The notes beneath the pieces are model-generated. The model worked only from the letters and a program-made list of their open reading frames with translations. It was not told the origin of the DNA and searched no databases. Both the position numbers and the translations under genes were made by a program. A stretch of 48,877 nt of DNA from positions 1 to 48,877 of the forward strand of contig MWFF01000178.1 in NCBI GenBank assembly GCA_002071485.1, given 5' to 3'. Of this stretch, positions 45,329-48,877 are shown piece after piece. The stretch's first letter is position 1. Every line of letters starts with the position of its first letter. The DNA is from Verrucomicrobia bacterium ADurb.Bin006. GTDB lineage: Bacteria > Verrucomicrobiota > Verrucomicrobiia > Limisphaerales > J093.

Positions 45329-47719
45329 ATGAAACAAGCACGCGCGAATCCGAATGGCGTCAGGCGGCACTTTCACCCGGACCGAATGGTGGCTCAGTGG
45401 TTGGCCGGGGTGTTCCTGTTCCTTTGTCCAGCGATTGCGCTTTGCCAGCCGAGCATTGGCGTCGCCCAGATCAGCGCGGACTCCATCGGGCTGCGGCTCA
45501 CGGTCGGGCAGATGCCGAGCCTCTATTCGGTGCAATTCGCGCCGAGTGCGGAAGCCCTGATGTCCCATCCGGCGGTGCTGACCTCGGGTGTGGCTCAAAG
45601 CGTGTCGACGAATGTCATCGCACTGCCGATCTCGACCGACGTGCCGATGATGTTCTTCCGCGTTGTCGAGGCGCCGCTGACTCCCAATCAGTTGACGAAC
45701 CTGACCGACACCGGCAGCGTGCAGACCGTGTCCATGGAGGGTGTCTCGATGACCGTTCCGGCCGGCACGCTGACTGCGCCCGCCACGGCGGCGGTGGTCG
45801 GGCGGACGGCGGCGGAAGCGGGCATTCCCCCCGTGTCTCACGGTCTGGAGACGTTCCAGGTGTTCGACATCCAGATCGGCAACGAAACGCGGTTCAACCA
45901 GGACCTCACCCTGGAACTTCCGTACGACCCGGCGCGACTCAACCCGGACCTGCCGGTAGAAGATGCCCTGGTAGTGTCATACTGGCTGCCCGAATCCAAG
46001 AGTTGGAAGTCCGTGCCTCTCACGGTGGACCCGAACGCCGGCGTGGTGCGGTTCTCGACGCCGCACTTGTCCACCTGGGCGGTGCGCTACATCGCTCGGG
46101 GCTGGCAGGTGCTCAAATCGGACAACCTCCATGCCCGGGTCGTGTTCGACCCCACCCAGCCGGTTTTTCGGGGCAAGTCCCAGAAGGTTCCCGTCCAGGA
46201 CTACGCGCAATTGATTGCGGACGCAGGTGAGGCGGCTTATTCCGCCTACAAGACCGCCGGCTTCATAGTGCCCGAGGAGCAATGGTACATCATTCTGAAT
46301 GCGGCTGAGGAAGGTTATGCTTTCTGGTCTGGCTGGACGGGCGACGTGTACCTGCCCTCGGTCTTCGATGATGACGAGTGGGTGCGTTACACCGTCGGGC
46401 ACGAATTGTTTCACTCGGTGCAAAACGCCTATTACAACATTTACTCGGCCTCCGGCCGCCAGTGGTGGCATGAGGCGTGCGCCACGTACGCTTCCTGGCA
46501 TTACGTGCTCAATCGAGACTACCCGTTACGGACGCCGGATATCAAAACGTCGGATTACCCGGCGCTGCCGGTGTCGACTGCGAACGGGTCGCACGAATAC
46601 GTCACCGCCGAACTGCTGGCCTTCATCTTCGCGCGCTCCGGGTTGACGTTTAAAGCGCACTTCGACGACATGGAAGGCTATGGGATTTCCTCGACCCTGA
46701 AACGGCTCGAACAAACCGTAAGCCGCTTGGCCGGTAGCGACTTGCACCGGTTCTACCGCCTGTTCTGTGGCGATTACTGGCTCAACCGGGCGGGGGTATT
46801 GCCCAACTTCAATCCTCTGCTCGACCCTGATGGCAACCTGCCGCTCTTTTTCGCCAGCGAGACTTCCAAGCGATTCGACTTCGCGCTCGCCGGCGGCTAC
46901 ACGGGCAAATTGGCTTTCTGGGAGGTCCTAAGCGATACTGCCAGTCGTGAACTAACGGTCGAGGCGCGCGGAATCAACGGCAAAGCCTCTTTGGACGTTT
47001 ATGTCGTGCCCAATTTTCTGGGGCAGGGCAACGTCTCGCCCAAAGGCACCTTGCTGAAAGCCGGAGACAAGCTGGACGTCACCGTGCCCGCCAACCATTT
47101 CCTGGTGTTGGTCGGGATCAATTACGATGCCAGTGTGCAATCCTCGATCGGAGGCTTTATCAAAGATACGCAAGCCGCCGACGTTTCGATTCCGTTCTCG
47201 TGGACCGAGGGCCCTGGTGTGGATCAGACACTCGAAGTCGCCGGCAATTGGCGGTTGCAGGGCGCGTTGTATCCTCCCTTGATCAGAACCAACTCGCTCT
47301 CCCGCGGACACTCAGTGGGAGCCTTCTACTCCGGCGATATAGATGACACCATCACAATCACGTTCAATTGCACTCCTACCGTGACCCCCGCCTCATACCA
47401 GTACGAGGACGACGGTTTTTTTGGCATTCTTTACGTAGAATGGCTCCTGGGCGAAACGAACTTCGACGTACATCCCGGCTTTACGATCCAGGAGTCATCC
47501 TCTGGGTTTGGCGGTTTCTTTGTCCGGCTTGTGCAAACGGGTGCTCTACCCTGGTATGAGCATGGCATCATCCGACTGACTCAGTCGTATCGGACCCGTA
47601 GCAAATGGGTGACGTGGTCGGAACGTGACCCGGCCGGAACCTACAGGGACTGGGGCTGGGAAGAGTCACCGCGTGATAACTTTGGGGCGATGTTCGAACT
47701 CGGCACGGCTCCTCCGTGA
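45329..47719 (+). CDS. Secreted zinc metallopeptidase-like protein with HExxH motif
   Basis: The 796-residue protein has a signal peptide (hydrophobic segment about residues 20-38). A ZU5-like beta-sandwich (about 120-250, with VTVPAGTLTAPATAAV) precedes a domain with the zinc-binding HELFH (His358, Glu359, His362). Twenty residues further on WWHEACATY supplies a likely third ligand, Glu382. This is the gluzincin pattern (HExxH...E). The rest is beta-rich and could bind carbohydrate. ATG 45329 was chosen; ATG 45386 also leads into the signal segment. The family cannot be named from motifs alone. Confidence 0.75.
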   Translation: MKQARANPNGVRRHFHPDRMVAQWLAGVFLFLCPAIALCQPSIGVAQISADSIGLRLTVGQMPSLYSVQFAPSAEALMSHPAVLTSGVAQSVSTNVIALPISTDVPMMFFRVVEAPLTPNQLTNLTDTGSVQTVSMEGVSMTVPAGTLTAPATAAVVGRTAAEAGIPPVSHGLETFQVFDIQIGNETRFNQDLTLELPYDPARLNPDLPVEDALVVSYWLPESKSWKSVPLTVDPNAGVVRFSTPHLSTWAVRYIARGWQVLKSDNLHARVVFDPTQPVFRGKSQKVPVQDYAQLIADAGEAAYSAYKTAGFIVPEEQWYIILNAAEEGYAFWSGWTGDVYLPSVFDDDEWVRYTVGHELFHSVQNAYYNIYSASGRQWWHEACATYASWHYVLNRDYPLRTPDIKTSDYPALPVSTANGSHEYVTAELLAFIFARSGLTFKAHFDDMEGYGISSTLKRLEQTVSRLAGSDLHRFYRLFCGDYWLNRAGVLPNFNPLLDPDGNLPLFFASETSKRFDFALAGGYTGKLAFWEVLSDTASRELTVEARGINGKASLDVYVVPNFLGQGNVSPKGTLLKAGDKLDVTVPANHFLVLVGINYDASVQSSIGGFIKDTQAADVSIPFSWTEGPGVDQTLEVAGNWRLQGALYPPLIRTNSLSRGHSVGAFYSGDIDDTITITFNCTPTVTPASYQYEDDGFFGILYVEWLLGETNFDVHPGFTIQESSSGFGGFFVRLVQTGALPWYEHGIIRLTQSYRTRSKWVTWSERDPAGTYRDWGWEESPRDNFGAMFELGTAPP

Positions 47720-47724
47720 AGCAG

Positions 47725-47936
47725 GCCGATGGGAGTTACAGATGCAAGGGTGCCACCGAGCATGACCTGGCCCTCATGCGGGCCGGCGTTTCCCCGAAGG
47801 CGCAGATCAAGGCGACGGGCGGGATCTCGATGGCCTGATCAGGGTCCGCGACCTGGGGGCGACGCGATGCGGCGCGACCGCCACTGCCGCGATGCTTGAT
47901 GAATATCGCCGACGCGAAGCGGCCGGGGCGGGTGGG
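47725..47936 (+). pseudogene. Frameshifted C-terminal remnant of deoxyribose-phosphate aldolase (deoC)
   Basis: In one frame the DNA encodes GATEHDLALMRAGVSPKAQI and KATGGI; after a shift near 47820-47826 the next frame gives LDGLIRVRDLGATRCGATAT and AAMLDEYRRREAAG. Joined, this is the C-terminal third of DeoC. It includes the KAxGGI segment with the proton-relay lysine and the final GATAT phosphate-binding loop. The Schiff-base lysine segment upstream is missing, and the peptidase gene ends 5 nt before the fragment. It cannot make a working aldolase. Confidence 0.82.
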
Positions 47937-48086
47937 CGTCGGCATTCAACACGGCCTCTCCGGTCCCGACACACTCATGTCCACACCGAAAGAGCACAAG
48001 CCCATCAGTCGAAACGACTGTTCACGGCCTGGGCGGCGGATCGCATCCGTGAACAAGCGAAAGCACCCCGACAACCGTTGTTCCTC

Positions 48087-48214
48087 TAAGTCTCGGGGTC
48101 ACATCTTCATTTTTGACAATTGCTCGCTGACCGCGTCGATCCGCTGCCGCCATGCCTTGTCTCTGTGAATCTGGCGTCGAACCCGTCGGATCGCCTGCGC
48201 CACCGCCGTGTACC
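48087..48214 (-). mobile_element. Truncated second RAYT copy (3' end of the transposase gene plus left repeat)
   Basis: These 128 bases match 37768-37895 at 126 positions, so this is a recent duplicate of the RAYT 3' end. It encodes the last about 40 residues of the transposase (YTAVAQAIRRVRRQ to QLSKMKM) and the terminal repeat. Similarity stops sharply at 48214, where the sequence changes to IS-like DNA. The rest of the copy, if present, should lie to the right of the IS. Confidence 0.9.
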
Positions 48215-48340
48215 GGATATTCCAGTGAATTTTTGGCCCTAAACCTTCATTGGGACTCGATTTGACGCGGGTTTCATGCACCTTCAACTTTGTCCCAAAT
48301 GTAGGCAGGTTGTTATTCTCATATTTCTTGAATAATTATA

Positions 48341-48366
48341 TTGACATTGATTAATAAAGGTATACT
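48341..48366 (+). promoter_or_regulatory. Likely promoter of the IS transposase
   Basis: TTGACA at 48341-48346 is a perfect -35 box. TATACT at 48361-48366 would be a good -10 box but the spacing is only 14 nt; TACTAT at 48363-48368 gives 16. The DNA around is strikingly AT-rich against its GC-rich neighbours. The transposase ATG follows at 48375, so any transcript leader would be very short. Confidence 0.5.
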
Positions 48367-48374
48367 ATGTAGGC

Positions 48375-48877
48375 ATGTTCATCGCCAATATCGTCTCCAA
48401 AGGCAAGCACGGCAAGTCCTACACCTCCATCCTCTTGCGCGAGTCTTTCCGCGTCGGCTCCTCCGTCAAATCCAAGACCCTCGCCGTCTTGACCCACCTG
48501 CCTCCCCATGTCCTGGAGGCCGTCCGCCGCGCCCTGGCCCAACCCGCTGACTCACTGGCCAAACTGGCCGACACCTCCCAAGGCTCGTTGCGCCTGCGTC
48601 AAGGCCCCAGCATGGGTGCGCTCTGGACCATCGACCAGGTGGCCCAGCGCCTGGGGATTAAGAAAGCCCTCGGCGTCACCTGGGAAGCCCAGCTGAGCTA
48701 CTGGCAGGTGCTGGCCCGCCTGCTGCGCCCCGGTCCCTCCTTGCTGGCCATGGTTCGCTTGGCTGCCAACTCTGCGGCGGCCGCGCTCTTGGGCTGGAAG
48801 CGCACTTTCACCGAAGACGATCTCTATGCCAACGGCGCCTGGCTCGAAGGCCGTCACGCCCTCATCGAACGGCGCCT
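48375..48877 (+). CDS. IS1634/IS4-family transposase, N-terminal part
   Basis: An open frame of 167 codons runs from ATG 48375 past the window end. It starts [20 protein letters not shown], the type of beta-hairpin KGKxYTxxxLRESxRVG opening seen in IS1634-group DDE transposases. It continues [14 protein letters not shown] and ends in the region before the first catalytic Asp. The catalytic DDE residues are out of view, so the family is a likely match, not a proven one. Confidence 0.75.
   Translation, partial: MFIANIVSKGKHGKSYTSILLRESFRVGSSVKSKTLAVLTHLPPHVLEAVRRALAQPADSLAKLADTSQGSLRLRQGPSMGALWTIDQVAQRLGIKKALGVTWEAQLSYWQVLARLLRPGPSLLAMVRLAANSAAAALLGWKRTFTEDDLYANGAWLEGRHALIERR

Larger units (their letters stand above)
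47720..48374. other. Accessory gap: deoC remnant, RAYT fragment and IS left end, no intact gene
   Basis: These 655 bases hold a frameshifted deoC fragment (47725-47936), a spacer of about 150 bases without recognisable product, a truncated RAYT copy (48087-48214) and the non-coding left end of an IS element. No intact gene is supported here. Confidence 0.7.
48215..48877 (+). mobile_element. Left part of an IS element (IS1634/IS4-like), cut by the window edge
   Basis: Starting where the RAYT copy is broken, the DNA becomes AT-richer, carries a promoter and then a transposase gene running off the window. About 160 nt of leader before the gene fits an IS left end. The terminal inverted repeat cannot be checked because the right end is outside. 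Confidence 0.7.

Noticed and set aside
47736..47945. Minus-strand 69-codon frame between the peptidase and the RAYT fragment
   Set aside because: It overlies the deoC remnant on the opposite strand, which explains the sequence better.

Overview
The window reads as chromosomal DNA of a GC-rich, Gram-negative bacterium, most likely a verrucomicrobium of the Limisphaera/Pedosphaera type. The grounds are the 5' part of the 16S rRNA gene at the left edge (the GTGGATAAGACATG stretch after the start is typical of Verrucomicrobiota), the many Tat- or Sec-exported carbohydrate-active proteins, DUF1080 and exported Gfo/Idh/MocA proteins, a PUR-domain protein, and a remnant of an H-X9-DG pseudopilin. 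This placement comes from family knowledge; no database was searched.

Layout. 1-1320: 5' two thirds of a 16S rRNA gene on the minus strand with its leader, boxA and an AT-rich-preceded promoter. 1620-3883: a compact plus-strand run dtd - lytic transglycosylase - mnmA. 3993-7560: exported Gfo/Idh oxidoreductase, then rplM-rpsI, then a divergent exported beta-propeller protein. 7814-10224: cydAB (cytochrome bd oxidase). 10900-16112: two glycosyltransferases, a DegT-type aminotransferase carrying a Tat signal, and an ABC-2 permease. 16289-20719: a four-gene minus-strand operon for a tetraheme cytochrome, a four-cluster ferredoxin, an NrfD/PsrC membrane quinone module and an octaheme HAO-like cytochrome; this is the most interesting respiratory system in the window. 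21322-28406: KDPG aldolase, a second exported beta-propeller, an exported ADP-ribosylglycohydrolase, a sugar isomerase and DUF1080, with gene remnants between them. 28554-37729: large GH2 and GH106-like glycoside hydrolases on either side of a housekeeping islet (PUR protein, rsfS, nadD). 37729-38887: a REP-associated tyrosine transposase (RAYT) flanked by imperfect inverted repeats. 39490-47719: beta-helix/PDZ protein, GH10 xylanase, GT2 glycosyltransferase and a secreted HExxH peptidase. 47725-48877: a frameshifted deoC remnant, a second truncated RAYT copy, and the start of an IS element that appears to have inserted into it.

How it fits together. The secreted GH2, GH106-like, beta-helix and GH10 proteins point to degradation of plant or algal polysaccharide. 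KDPG aldolase and the exported oxidoreductase, isomerase and DUF1080 proteins would process the sugars released. Energy metabolism is flexible: a high-affinity cytochrome bd oxidase for low oxygen, plus the NrfCD/octaheme operon, which probably links the quinone pool to a periplasmic nitrogen- (or less likely sulfur-) compound reaction.

The accessory part is littered with decayed gene pieces (pilM-like, FAH family, H-X9-DG pseudopilin, deoC) and with copies of the RAYT-associated repeat. One tandem pair of these repeats lies directly against the start codon of the GH106-like gene.
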